DNA of 64,000 nt from an uncultured Paracoccaceae bacterium. GTDB lineage: Bacteria > Pseudomonadota > Alphaproteobacteria > Rhodobacterales > Rhodobacteraceae. The stretch lies in the NCBI GenBank assembly GCA_947493145.1, contig CANLPZ010000002.1:248001-312000 (forward strand). Direction: 5' to 3'. Under the pieces are notes generated by a model. It had not been told where the DNA came from and did not search any database. It was given only the letters and a program-made list of their open reading frames with translations. Within the stretch, counting starts at the first letter, position 1, and the number at the start of each line of letters is the position of its first letter. The position numbers and the translations under genes were made by a program. Below are positions 45,906 to 54,643 of the stretch, piece after piece.

Positions 45906-47795
45906 ATGACATATCCGTTTTCGACATTGGCGGACGTGCAAAAAATCACGAATGAAATGCCCTATGCGGATCGAGACACACCGCAAACGATGCACCAATT
46001 TTTGGAACGCGCGGCAAACACATTTGGGTCAAACAAGGCAATCAGCTATCAGATTTTTTCAGGCCCAAAAGACAAAGCTGAAACCTTCACTTGGCGTGAG
46101 GTTTTTGAAAAGTCGAACCAAGTTGCAAATATGTTGCGCGGGTTGGGTGTGGGTGAAAAGGACACGGTTGCCTATCTTTTGCCAAACGCAAATGAAACAA
46201 CGCTGACTTTGTTTGGCGGGATGGTTGCGGGTATTGTGAACCCGATCAACCCGCTGTTGGATGCAGAACAGATCGGCGCGATTTTGCGGGAAACAAATGC
46301 CAAAGTTTTGGTCACACTACGTGCGTTTCCGAAAACTGATGTTGCACAAAAAGCGGCAGAGGCCGTGGCGTTGGCACCAAATGTCGAAACAGTGTTAGAG
46401 GTGGATTTGCACCGTTATCTAACGGGCGCGAAGAAACTGATTGTGCCACTTATCCGTCCTAAAAACCCGGTGCGCCACAAGGCGCGGGTATTGAATTTCA
46501 ATACGGAAATGGACAAGCAAAACAAAACATTGGATTTTGCGGATGCTGCTGGTGATCGCGTTGCGGCGTATTTCCATACAGGCGGTACGACCGGCATGCC
46601 AAAGGTCGCACAGCACAAATATTCAGGCATGGTTTACAACGGTTGGTTGGGGGGCAATTTGTTGTTCACGGAACAAGACGTTGCAATTTGCCCACTGCCG
46701 TTGTTCCACGTGTTTGCCTGCCATGTGATTTTGATGGCCGCGGTTCAATCCGGTGCGCATGTGGTGTTCCCAACCCCGCAAGGATATCGCGGCGACGGCG
46801 TGTTCGACAATTTCTGGAAGCTGATTGAACGCTGGGGGGTGACCTTTATTATCACTGTTCCAACAGCGATTTCAGCCTTGATGCAACGTCCCGTGGATGC
46901 CGATATTTCCAGCATTAAAACGGCGTTTTCAGGGTCGTCACCATTGCCAATTGAATTGTTCCGACGCTTTGAGGAAGCAACAGGTGTTGGTATCGTCGAA
47001 GGCTACGGTTTGACCGAAGCGACGTGTCTTGTGTCTTGTAACCCAGCGACGGGTGAAAAGAAAATCGGATCCGTGGGCATTCCGTTGCCACACACAGATG
47101 TCAAAATCCTCATGGAAACCGCCGATGGCATAAAGGAATGCGGAGCGGAACAAATTGGCGAAATTTGCGTCGCTAATCCTGGCGTTTTTTCTGGCAATAC
47201 CTACACAGAGGCCGACAAAAACAAAAACCTATATCATTTTGATGATTATTTACGGACCGGCGACTTGGGCCGGATCGACGAAGACGGGTATCTTTATATC
47301 ACAGGGCGCGCAAAGGATCTGATTATTCGCGGCGGTCACAATATTGACCCCGCCGAGATCGAAGAAGCCTTAGCAGGTCACGAAGCTGTTGGTTTTGTGG
47401 GCGCCATTGGTCAGCCAGATGCCCATTCAGGCGAGCTTCCTGCCGCTTATGTTGAATTGGTCGAAGGTGCAACAGCCACGGTTGCGGAACTGATGGCCTT
47501 TGCCGAAGAAAAAGTTCATGAACGCGCGGCCCATCCGAAATACATCGAAATCCTTGATGAGCTTCCAAAAACAGCTGTTGGCAAGGTCTTTAAACCTGAC
47601 CTACGTAAATCCGCGATAATGCGTGTTTACAACAAGGCTTTGACCGCAGCCGATGTTCCGGCGTCGGTCACGTCGGTGAACGAAGACAAAAAACGTGGTC
47701 TTGTGGCACAGGTCACCAAATCTGGCGAGACCGATGAAAAGGCCATTACAGCGGTTCTTGGAGCCTTTACTCGACCTTGGGAATGGGCCGACTAA
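45906..47795 (+). CDS. Acyl-CoA synthetase (AMP-forming)
   Basis: A 629-residue ligase, larger than the one at 24.9 kb. Adenylate loop YFHTGGTTGMPKVAQH, then VEGYGLTEATCLVSCNP, YRTGDLG-type YLRTGDLGRIDEDGYLYITGR and the catalytic lysine in KTAVGKVFKPDLRK. It has a GAGGAG ribosome site. The substrate is not determined; the form is common in roseobacters as a fatty- or cyclic-acid CoA ligase. It is the last chromosomal gene before the integrated element. Confidence 0.9.
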   Translation: MTYPFSTLADVQKITNEMPYADRDTPQTMHQFLERAANTFGSNKAISYQIFSGPKDKAETFTWREVFEKSNQVANMLRGLGVGEKDTVAYLLPNANETTLTLFGGMVAGIVNPINPLLDAEQIGAILRETNAKVLVTLRAFPKTDVAQKAAEAVALAPNVETVLEVDLHRYLTGAKKLIVPLIRPKNPVRHKARVLNFNTEMDKQNKTLDFADAAGDRVAAYFHTGGTTGMPKVAQHKYSGMVYNGWLGGNLLFTEQDVAICPLPLFHVFACHVILMAAVQSGAHVVFPTPQGYRGDGVFDNFWKLIERWGVTFIITVPTAISALMQRPVDADISSIKTAFSGSSPLPIELFRRFEEATGVGIVEGYGLTEATCLVSCNPATGEKKIGSVGIPLPHTDVKILMETADGIKECGAEQIGEICVANPGVFSGNTYTEADKNKNLYHFDDYLRTGDLGRIDEDGYLYITGRAKDLIIRGGHNIDPAEIEEALAGHEAVGFVGAIGQPDAHSGELPAAYVELVEGATATVAELMAFAEEKVHERAAHPKYIEILDELPKTAVGKVFKPDLRKSAIMRVYNKALTAADVPASVTSVNEDKKRGLVAQVTKSGETDEKAITAVLGAFTRPWEWAD

Positions 47796-47817
47796 ACGGA
47801 TTTTAAACCGTAATCGA

Positions 47818-47845
47818 AACGCCGCGCTAACCCGCGGCGTTTTTT
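47818..47845 (+). terminator. Rho-independent terminator
   Basis: AACGCCGCG (47818-47826) pairs with CGCGGCG (47833-47839) and is followed by six T. It lies 23 bases after the acyl-CoA ligase stop, just before the left attachment repeat. Confidence 0.9.
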
Positions 47846-47900
47846 GTTGAAACATTCAACGACAAAAAACAGATCGTAATGTGGTTTTCTAAATGGCAGG

Positions 47901-47925
47901 AGTGGTGCTGCTAGAGTGAATTGAA
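47901..47925 (+). repeat. Left attachment site (partial tRNA-Thr 3' end)
   Basis: AGTGGTGCTGCTAGAG is identical to 62704-62719; including the next nine bases, 23 of 25 match. The copy covers the CCA, the acceptor strand and the start of the T arm of tRNA-Thr. The right-hand copy is part of the whole gene. Confidence 0.85.
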
Positions 47926-48037
47926 TGCCTGTATCTCCGAGTTTCATGACGTTCCAAAAGTGATTTAATTCAATATATTACACGATAACTCCTGTGTCAC
48001 CTTGTTGCAATTAGCACCACTACATCCCACATCTAGG

Positions 48038-48058
48038 GGTGGATAGAGAGGTGGATCG
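48038..48058 (+). repeat. Double GGTGGA repeat, probable integrase arm site (left)
   Basis: GGTGGA-TAGAGA-GGTGGA-TCG, a 12-base-period repeat. A near copy (17 of 21) lies at 62631-62651 in the same orientation, just inside the other end. It covers the ribosome site of the integrase gene, so integrase binding could also control its own expression. Confidence 0.6.
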
Positions 48059-48059
48059 A

Positions 48060-49226
48060 ATGACAAGGGTATTGAACAAGCTTTCAGCAGCATTTGTGCG
48101 AACAGCTCCACAAGGTAAACACTCTGATGGTGGTGGGCTATGGCTTCACCAGAGGCCCGATGGGGGTGCGCAGTGGTTTCTCAGGGTCACAGTGCATGGC
48201 AGGCGGCGTGAGATGGGCTTGGGGCCTACTGGGCAGGTTTCCCTCAAGCAAGCTCGCTTAGAAGCTGAGAAATGGCGTACAGTGGCGCGAGAAGGCAAAG
48301 ACCCGATCAAGGAACGCGAGAAAGAGCGGCGTCACCGCGAACGCAATATGCACCTGCTGGAAGACGTAGCCCGCGATTGCTTTGAGACACGTAAAGCGGA
48401 ACTCAAAGGCGATGGTAAGGCGGGGCGTTGGTTTTCACCTCTGGAACTTCACGTGCTCCCAAAGTTGGGCAACGTGCCAATTGCCGAAATCGATCAGCAC
48501 GACATTCGCAACACGCTTGCACCGATCTGGCACGCGAAGGCTGCGACAGCAAAGAAAGCGATTGAACGTCTGTCCGTGTGCATTCAACACGGGGCGGCTT
48601 TGGATCTCGATGTCGACATGCAGGCTGTTGCCAAGGCAAAAGCTCTGCTGGGTGCGCAGCGCCACAAGGTCGAGCATACGGCCTTTCTGCCATGGCACGA
48701 AGTCCCAGCGTTCTACGCCTCATTACAGCCCGAAACAGTGACGCATCTCGCGCTGCGCTTGTTGATCCTGACAATCGGCACACGCTCGGGCCCAATAAGG
48801 CAAATCCGTTTAAACCAAATTGACGGTGACGTTTGGACCGTGCCCGCAGCCCAGATGAAAAGCAGGCGCGACTCTGGCCAAGATTTTCGCGTTCCGCTTT
48901 CGCGCCAAGCGCTGGACGTGATCGAACGCGCAAAACCCTATGCTCGTGATGGGTTCCTGTTTCCCAGCGTGCGCAAAGGCGTGATTTCTGATGCGACCAT
49001 GGCGCGGCTGATGGAGCGGCGCGGCATGCAGGCAAGGCCACATGGGTTTAGGTCCAGCTTTCGGACATGGTGCTCTGAGGAAGCCAATGCACAGTGGGAG
49101 GTTGCCGAAGCATGCTTGGCACATAGTACAGGCGGCAAAGTCGAGCGCTCATACAAACGGACAGATTTCTTAGAGCAACGGCGCGAATTGATGCAGCGCT
49201 GGGCGGATTTTGTGGTGGTGGCATGA
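48060..49226 (+). CDS. Tyrosine-type integrase (P4-like)
   Basis: A 388-residue site-specific recombinase. The N-terminal DUF4102-like arm-binding domain is seen in HSDGGGLWLHQRPDGGAQWFLRV; a core-binding domain follows. The catalytic part has the first Arg in GTRSGPIRQIR, the box HGFRSSFRTW (HxxR), AHSTGG and Tyr365 in ERSYKRTDFLEQR. All five residues appear present, so it should be active. The start is the ATG at 48060 after AGAGAGG. It is transcribed into the island from the left end. Its stop overlaps the next ORF (ATGA). Confidence 0.93.
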   Translation: MTRVLNKLSAAFVRTAPQGKHSDGGGLWLHQRPDGGAQWFLRVTVHGRRREMGLGPTGQVSLKQARLEAEKWRTVAREGKDPIKEREKERRHRERNMHLLEDVARDCFETRKAELKGDGKAGRWFSPLELHVLPKLGNVPIAEIDQHDIRNTLAPIWHAKAATAKKAIERLSVCIQHGAALDLDVDMQAVAKAKALLGAQRHKVEHTAFLPWHEVPAFYASLQPETVTHLALRLLILTIGTRSGPIRQIRLNQIDGDVWTVPAAQMKSRRDSGQDFRVPLSRQALDVIERAKPYARDGFLFPSVRKGVISDATMARLMERRGMQARPHGFRSSFRTWCSEEANAQWEVAEACLAHSTGGKVERSYKRTDFLEQRRELMQRWADFVVVA

Positions 49227-49906
49227 GCAAGAACGCAAAACAATTGCCACGAGCAACAACCACTCAGTGGCTCCATATCGTAGAGTTGGATTGGGAACTC
49301 TGGGAGAAACTAATTGCCAAAGAAATTAACCGCCCACATTTTAATTTCGAGAAATCACAAAAATGTAAAATCAGCGATGCTATCCAAATACTAAAACGTT
49401 ATAAACAATCTGCGGAGAAATCTTACGAGGCCCAGAAGACGTTGCGACGAATGAAGGCACGGTTCGAGGAAATGAATTTGCCTGATGCTGTCCTTCTCAG
49501 AAATGACAGCCCTATAGAGCCCAGCGAATTCCTTATGAGTTTCGACTTTGGGTGTGTGGAACATCTTTTTAGATGCGCAATGCAAAACACAGTTTCAGAG
49601 TTTCACCGAGGAAAGACTGTCTCTGAACGCATACGCTGCTATCTATCCCTTCTTCGCAAAAATCACGGTGTGTTTGATCTTCCACGAACAGAGGCAATGT
49701 CCATTCGGATCGCTGCCGAAGTTTTCGAGGGTATCGGTGTCTCCACGAAAGTAACGCATACGCGGCCAACGGCTGCAGGCGAAGGAAATGAGAACATATC
49801 CGTGTTCGAGGAGTTTGTTTTCCGTCATATCATGACGGAATTGGGGAGCGACGACGCCGCACGGAAAACTTTGCAGCGCAGATTGCACGAGACCCAAAAT
49901 AACTAA
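49223..49906 (+). CDS. Hypothetical protein coupled to the integrase
   Basis: A 227-residue soluble protein, family not recognised. Its charged, helix-rich N-terminal half (RHFNFEKSQKCKISDAIQILKRYKQSAEKS) suggests a coiled segment, and its ERIRCYLSLLRKNH... block might be a DNA-contacting helix, but there is no firm motif. The ATG shares four bases with the integrase stop, so it is made together with it and may be an accessory factor in recombination. Composition is A+T-richer than the integrase gene. Confidence 0.65.
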   Translation: MSKNAKQLPRATTTQWLHIVELDWELWEKLIAKEINRPHFNFEKSQKCKISDAIQILKRYKQSAEKSYEAQKTLRRMKARFEEMNLPDAVLLRNDSPIEPSEFLMSFDFGCVEHLFRCAMQNTVSEFHRGKTVSERIRCYLSLLRKNHGVFDLPRTEAMSIRIAAEVFEGIGVSTKVTHTRPTAAGEGNENISVFEEFVFRHIMTELGSDDAARKTLQRRLHETQNN

Positions 49907-49997
49907 GTACCTGATATTATGTGTAAAAAAGGCGTCCGTGAGGTGTGGATTATCTTGTGGCATGCTGACACCAGAAGAAACAGCAACAGGTGTCAAA

Positions 49998-50183
49998 ATG
50001 ACCATATTTTTAAGCAGCGGAGAAGTTCAAACTCGCTACAGGATTAGCCGATCCTCGCTCTATCGGTGGCAAGAGAACCCAGAAGTGAAATTTCCCGCGC
50101 CGATAAAAGTCGGCCATCGCATCCTTTGGCGCGAAGCTGACTTGGATGCATTCGATCAGCGTATCGCAGCCAATCAATTGTGA
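49998..50183 (+). CDS. AlpA-like helix-turn-helix regulator / excisionase
   Basis: A 61-residue MerR-like winged-helix protein: FLSSGEVQTRYRISRSSLYRWQENPEVKFPAPIKVGHRILWREADLDAF is the AlpA/excisionase fold, with the helix-turn-helix in TRYRISRSSLYRW. Proteins like this activate integrase or serve as recombination directionality factors in P4-like elements. The start at 49998 gives the usual MTxFLSS N-terminus; an ATG at 49962 is possible. Confidence 0.85.
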   Translation: MTIFLSSGEVQTRYRISRSSLYRWQENPEVKFPAPIKVGHRILWREADLDAFDQRIAANQL

Positions 50184-50193
50184 GGGACAAGAG

Positions 50194-50394
50194 ATGACGA
50201 AAGCAACAGGCAGATCGCCTGAACGATATAATTCACCCTCAGCAAACCAACGGGTAACGATTAGGATTGATTGGGGTAGTGAATACCAAATTCATTGCAG
50301 CTTGGATGAAGCAATTTCTATTGCGATGCTTTTCGGTCATCCGGCTGTGCCGGGTCTGAAGCAAATAAAAGGGGTGCTAGATGACCCTTCCTGA
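50194..50394 (+). CDS. Small hypothetical protein of the replication module
   Basis: A 66-residue protein starting at 50194 behind GAGGGACAAGAG. It has a polar N-terminus and a middle block RVTIRIDWGSEYQIHCSLDEAISIAMLFGHPAV. It overlaps the primase gene by 14 bases and follows the AlpA-like gene by 10, so it is part of the same operon. I cannot name a family. Confidence 0.6.
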   Translation: MTKATGRSPERYNSPSANQRVTIRIDWGSEYQIHCSLDEAISIAMLFGHPAVPGLKQIKGVLDDPS

Positions 50395-52666
50395 CAGATT
50401 TGTATTGTACCGCCGCGAGCTCGACCTCAAAAAACTCAAATGGGGCAAAATTCCTTGTGACTCGCAGGGCCGGAAAATCAACCCGCACGATCCAAATAAC
50501 TGGATGACCTACGCCGAAGCACTACGTCAAGCCACTTGGGACGAAAACCAGCCCAGCGCCCCATATGGTGTTGGGTTCGTCTTAAACGGCGATGGCTGGT
50601 GGTTCTACGACCTCGATAATTGTTTGGGCAAAGATGGAAATTGGGAGCCGTGGGCGCATGCGGCCTTCCTATCCTTCAAGGGTGGGCTGGGAGAGATTTC
50701 CACAAGTGGGAATGGCCTTCACATTCTTGGCCGCTGTGATCCCAAGCAACTGGCAGACAGAAAACGAAAGTGGGGAAAGAGCGAAGGCCAGGAACAGGAG
50801 TTCTACACGGATCGTCGCTTTGTTGCCCTGTCCAAAGTTGGGCTATCAGTCATTGGTGGTGGCGACTTCGCTGACAAGGACTGGACAGATCAGCTTCTAA
50901 AAGTTGTACCGCAGCGCGACTACATCGGCGATTTAGCAGAAGGCATTGATCCTGCTTACACAGGCCCAGAGGGCGACGATCAGCTTGTTGCGATGATGCT
51001 CCGAAGTAAGAGCGCTGCAAATGCGTTTGGGGGCGGCGTGAGCTTCGAAGACCTCTGGGGCGCCGACAAAGAAGCGTTAGCACAAAAGTATCCCGCATTT
51101 GATGGGGTGGGTGGTTTCGATCATAGTAGCGCCGATGCTGCGCTTATGATGCACCTCGCATTCTGGACGGGCAAAGACATGCCCCGAATGGATCGACTGT
51201 TCAGGCGCTCTGCACTGATGCGTGATAAATACGAGAAACGCGCAGACTACCGGCGGAACACGATCCAAAATGCAGCACGGCGCTGCCAGAAGGTCTATGA
51301 CCGCGCACCGCGCGACGTGTCGAGTTTGGAACAATGTCACGCAGACATGGGCCATGACGACCTTGCGCTCAACATCTTCTCCCAGCGCTGGGCGGGTAAC
51401 ATGCTTTACGTTCCAGAACGCAACCGCTGGGCTGAGTGGAATGGGAAGCGATGGCGATTGGCGAAAGACCCAAATGAGCAGATCACACGTTTGCGGCAAG
51501 ACTTGCGTGAGATTCCCGGTACCGAAGACTCATCAAAGCGAAAACGGCTTGGCGACAACAAAAACATCATGGCGGTGAACGCATTGATGAAAACCAATGA
51601 GGGCGCAGCGAAGAGTATCGAATACTGGGACACAGATCCCTTTCTGCTAGGGACGCCAACAAAAATCGTGGATTTGCGTAGCGGCGAAGTTCGGTTGCGG
51701 ACCTCAAGCGACTACCTTTTGTGTTCCTCACGGTTTGATCCTAGTGAGAAAGGGGCCATGCCGCTGAATTGGATCAATTTCCTTAGAACAGTCACAGGTG
51801 GAAACGCCGCGCTTGTCGAGTTTTTACAAAGGCTTTGTGGCTATGCTGCGACCGGTTCGACAAAGGAACACAAGCTTTTCTTTGCGTTCGGGACGGGGCG
51901 AAATGGTAAAAGCACATTGCTGAATACGCTCGATGTTATTCTATCGAGTGATTACTCAAAAGTAATCCCGCCGAAGTTGCTCTTGGACAAAAAGACCGAT
52001 CAGCACTCTACCGATTTGGCGCATTTGGCGAATGCAAGGTTCGCGCGAGCTTCAGAATTGCCAGTCGGTAAGGTTTGGGACGAAGCCTTGTTGAAGCAAA
52101 TCACAGGAGGTGATCAGATCACTGCAAGGCATATGCGACAGGACAACTTTACATTCAAACCGCAATGCACGTTGATCGTGGATGCAAATAACGCGCCATC
52201 CATTCGCGGCATTGATGAAGCCTTTCGGCGGCGTATGTGCGTCATCCCTTTCAATGTGACGATCACAGAGGATCAAGTCGACCCTGATTTGCCCGACAAG
52301 TTGCTGGCAGAAGGTCCAGCCATAACCCGCTGGATCATCGAGGGAGCTGTGAAATGGAGCGAGAGCGGATTGTGCATTCCGACATGCGTTGATGACGCGA
52401 CCAGAGATTACCTAGATCAGGAAGATACATTTGGAGCGTTTCTGAGCGAGTTCTTTGAAAGTGATCCAAATGGATCTGTCCTAAACGCGCAGCTTCATAG
52501 CATTTTCAATAATTACATGGAGAGTTTGGGGTCACCAAAATGGGGCGCGGCGTCGATCAGCAAGGAAATGAAAAAACGCGGGTACCCACCCTTCAAATCA
52601 GGCGCTTCCAGAGGATTCCGAGGTATTTCAACTAAGGAAAACCCACAGTTGGCGGCTGTGGTTTAG
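50381..52666 (+). CDS. Primase-helicase (D5/P4 alpha type)
   Basis: A 761-residue replication initiator with an N-terminal primase-polymerase-like domain (VGFVLNGDGWWFYDLDNCLGKDG, the acidic metal site; LGEISTSGNGLHILGR) and a C-terminal superfamily 3 helicase: Walker A FGTGRNGKST at about residue 504, then ELPVGKVWDEALLKQITGGDQITARHM and the arginine-finger region RGIDEAFRRRMCVIPF. It is the kind of protein that lets satellites and plasmids replicate on their own. A large inverted repeat follows directly and may be its origin or its terminator. Confidence 0.92.
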   Translation: MTLPDRFVLYRRELDLKKLKWGKIPCDSQGRKINPHDPNNWMTYAEALRQATWDENQPSAPYGVGFVLNGDGWWFYDLDNCLGKDGNWEPWAHAAFLSFKGGLGEISTSGNGLHILGRCDPKQLADRKRKWGKSEGQEQEFYTDRRFVALSKVGLSVIGGGDFADKDWTDQLLKVVPQRDYIGDLAEGIDPAYTGPEGDDQLVAMMLRSKSAANAFGGGVSFEDLWGADKEALAQKYPAFDGVGGFDHSSADAALMMHLAFWTGKDMPRMDRLFRRSALMRDKYEKRADYRRNTIQNAARRCQKVYDRAPRDVSSLEQCHADMGHDDLALNIFSQRWAGNMLYVPERNRWAEWNGKRWRLAKDPNEQITRLRQDLREIPGTEDSSKRKRLGDNKNIMAVNALMKTNEGAAKSIEYWDTDPFLLGTPTKIVDLRSGEVRLRTSSDYLLCSSRFDPSEKGAMPLNWINFLRTVTGGNAALVEFLQRLCGYAATGSTKEHKLFFAFGTGRNGKSTLLNTLDVILSSDYSKVIPPKLLLDKKTDQHSTDLAHLANARFARASELPVGKVWDEALLKQITGGDQITARHMRQDNFTFKPQCTLIVDANNAPSIRGIDEAFRRRMCVIPFNVTITEDQVDPDLPDKLLAEGPAITRWIIEGAVKWSESGLCIPTCVDDATRDYLDQEDTFGAFLSEFFESDPNGSVLNAQLHSIFNNYMESLGSPKWGAASISKEMKKRGYPPFKSGASRGFRGISTKENPQLAAVV

Positions 52667-52669
52667 GCA

Positions 52670-52761
52670 TTGGGACACTTGGGACGGACATTTCATTATA
52701 GAGCACATAGGGTTTTGTTCTTATGTGCTCTATAGTCTTTTCAGTGTCCCACCTGTCCCAA
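52670..52761. repeat. Nested compound inverted repeat after the primase gene
   Basis: Three nested stems: TTGGGACA (52670-52677) with TGTCCCAA (52754-52761); TGGGAC (52680-52685) with GTCCCA (52746-52751); and a perfect 13-bp stem TATAGAGCACATA (52697-52709) with TATGTGCTCTATA (52722-52734) over a 12-base loop. The two TTGGGAC units are also direct repeats, nine bases apart. It is 4 bases from the primase stop. Confidence 0.75.
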
Positions 52762-53269
52762 ACAAAGAACCGTTCTAAAATTTCTGTCGCTAAAAAAACA
52801 TCGGGGTGTCGCGTTACCCGCGCGTGGTTACCCTCTAGAAGGACCCGCAAGCAATGTAGCAGCAAGATCGGTTCACAATCATGTTTTCGGTGAAGCATTT
52901 TTGACGACAGGACTCAACCCAAAGCAGACATGTCTGTCATGCACCAAGGGCGGGAAGCAGAAGTTCGCTGCGGCTTCAAACCAGATTGGCCAACTCAAAG
53001 AAAGCGGACGTTCACGGCGACGATCCAGTTTGTTCGAGGTGCAAACGCCGCGAATGGTGGCAGTGAGCCCGAATTAACCGATGCTGCGCATAGACGAACG
53101 GCAGTAATGCGCGGGAAGTCGTCTTTGCGACGTCGCAAGACGTTCTGCTCGCAACATGTGTGGACGGCTGTGTTGCTTGTGAAGCAACATGAAGTAAAGT
53201 GTAGGCGAAAACCCTCTCAAAGCGACTTTGCTTTGCTAAATGGTCTTTGATCAACTTGGAAGTAGAGTA
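52762..53269. other. Intergenic stretch without recognisable gene
   Basis: About 500 bases between the inverted repeat and the zinc-ribbon gene. An open frame of 106 codons at 52930-53250 has no ribosome site and a basic, low-information product. The part around 52950-53010 (GCTGCGGCTTC, AAGCGGACGTTC) resembles the degenerate intergenic sequences seen further on. I see no gene. Confidence 0.5.
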
Positions 53270-54343
53270 ATGCCGCAAATTGGATACCTCAGCGAAGATC
53301 GTCTGCAAAAAATACCCAAACGACACTGGGCCGCACATGAATTTTCATTTTATCTGCATGATCTGATTGCGCACTTGACTTCGGCAGCCGAACAGAGCGG
53401 CGCGGCGCATATTGAAATTAAACTTGAGAGGGAAAAAGATGTTGAAGCATTAGAGGCAGCCTCCAACCCAATTGAATTTCTGTCAGCTACTGGCAGGACA
53501 GATGAAGAGCGCAGACTATTGGTTAATCACATTTGCGCTGCATTGTTGCCCGATATGCTTCACTTCATTCATGCAGGACTAATCGCTTTGGAGAAGCGTA
53601 AATTCACACTTGCGTTCGCGTGTTTTAGAAAGCCGTTCAATGAGGGTCTGCCTCTCATCGCTTTGCTGTGTGCAGACGAAGAACGCTTCTTCACAGAATT
53701 TAGAAGCGATCCCGTTGCCTTCCTTGATGGAGCCAACTTCAACCGCCCAGCCAAGAAGTTAGCAATCGAAGCGGCGATTGCGAAGTGTTCTGATGCTAGC
53801 TTTATGTCTTCAGATGTGTTGTATGCCTATTTATTTGATTTCAAGAACCCCTCTGGGTTTGCTGGACTTTTTGATAAAGCAATGCATCTGGTCACAAAAA
53901 ATCCAAACATCAAAACGGAAGCGTATAATCTGAATTTCATTTTCAAGGACCCAAGACAAAACGATATATATGAATCCTCCTATCAGGGACTTTCCTATGT
54001 TCTGCTTTGCATCCATTTGATGCAAATAGAGTTGTTGAAGAGAATGCACTTTCCTGCAGATGATTATCTGAAGCAACTAGACATCAAAGCTCTTGGAACC
54101 TACGAAGCTCTATTCTTCAAAGGGCGCTCAAAAATTGCTAGCAGCATGAACGAAATGCTTGGTGACCTGATGAAATGCCCAGTTTGCCATGAGCGTGTTC
54201 GACTTAAGAAGAGAACTGCCCCGATGTTCTTTGTTACCGAGAATCTTGAATGCGACCAATGTGGTCATGTTAGCCAATTTCCGCTGGAGTGGCTGATGAG
54301 CAATCATCCTGATGATGAGATTAATAGCCAAACGTCGGATTAG
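53270..54343 (+). CDS. Hypothetical protein with C-terminal zinc ribbon
   Basis: A 357-residue soluble protein. Most of it is helix-rich without a known family (HDLIAHLTSAAEQS..., LLPDMLHFIHAGLIALEKRKFTLAFACFRKPFNEGLPL). Near the end a CPVC (Cys303, 306) and a CDQCG (Cys328, 331) form a four-cysteine zinc ribbon. The start at 53270 has GGAAGTAGAG upstream. It is a single cargo gene between the replication module and the mutasome, A+T-richer than the following genes. A phage-defence or regulatory role is possible but unsupported. Confidence 0.7.
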   Translation: MPQIGYLSEDRLQKIPKRHWAAHEFSFYLHDLIAHLTSAAEQSGAAHIEIKLEREKDVEALEAASNPIEFLSATGRTDEERRLLVNHICAALLPDMLHFIHAGLIALEKRKFTLAFACFRKPFNEGLPLIALLCADEERFFTEFRSDPVAFLDGANFNRPAKKLAIEAAIAKCSDASFMSSDVLYAYLFDFKNPSGFAGLFDKAMHLVTKNPNIKTEAYNLNFIFKDPRQNDIYESSYQGLSYVLLCIHLMQIELLKRMHFPADDYLKQLDIKALGTYEALFFKGRSKIASSMNEMLGDLMKCPVCHERVRLKKRTAPMFFVTENLECDQCGHVSQFPLEWLMSNHPDDEINSQTSD

Positions 54344-54643
54344 AAATCATAAATAGGTGGCTTCGTCCGCGATGCCGCCATCCAGCACGTCAAAATGCTG
54401 CGCTAACAGGTCATGTCTGCTTCGGGGAAGGTGCGATGTCGCGTCGGGAGCTTGCGTGAACGGCAGCAATGGGCCGAGACCAGACATCCGGTCGCATAAT
54501 TTCACCGGCAGCTTAGCCCCGCACTGCCGTCATTGGCCGGGTAGATGGTGGAGGTCAACTACGTAGGACAAATTGAGCTTTCGCCACGTTTTCACCAAGG
54601 TCGGATATTGTTTATCACTGGTGTTACTCGCTATATTCTACCC
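54344..54643. other. Intergenic stretch with degenerate dispersed repeats
   Basis: About 300 bases ahead of imuA. It contains ATGTCTGCTTCGGGGAAG (54413-54430), repeated with one change at 62351-62368, and GAACGGCAGCAATGGGCCG (54459-54477), repeated with two changes at 60069-60087. I see no gene and no clear LexA box (GTTC-N7-GTTC or GAAC-N7-GTTC). Confidence 0.55.

Noticed and set aside
52930..53250. 106-codon frame after the primase
   Set aside because: No ribosome site, basic low-information product and similarity to the degenerate intergenic repeats.
54610..54624. Possible LexA box GTTT-N7-GTGT upstream of imuA
   Set aside because: Only the spacing fits; the half-sites differ too much from GTTC or GAAC to be credible.
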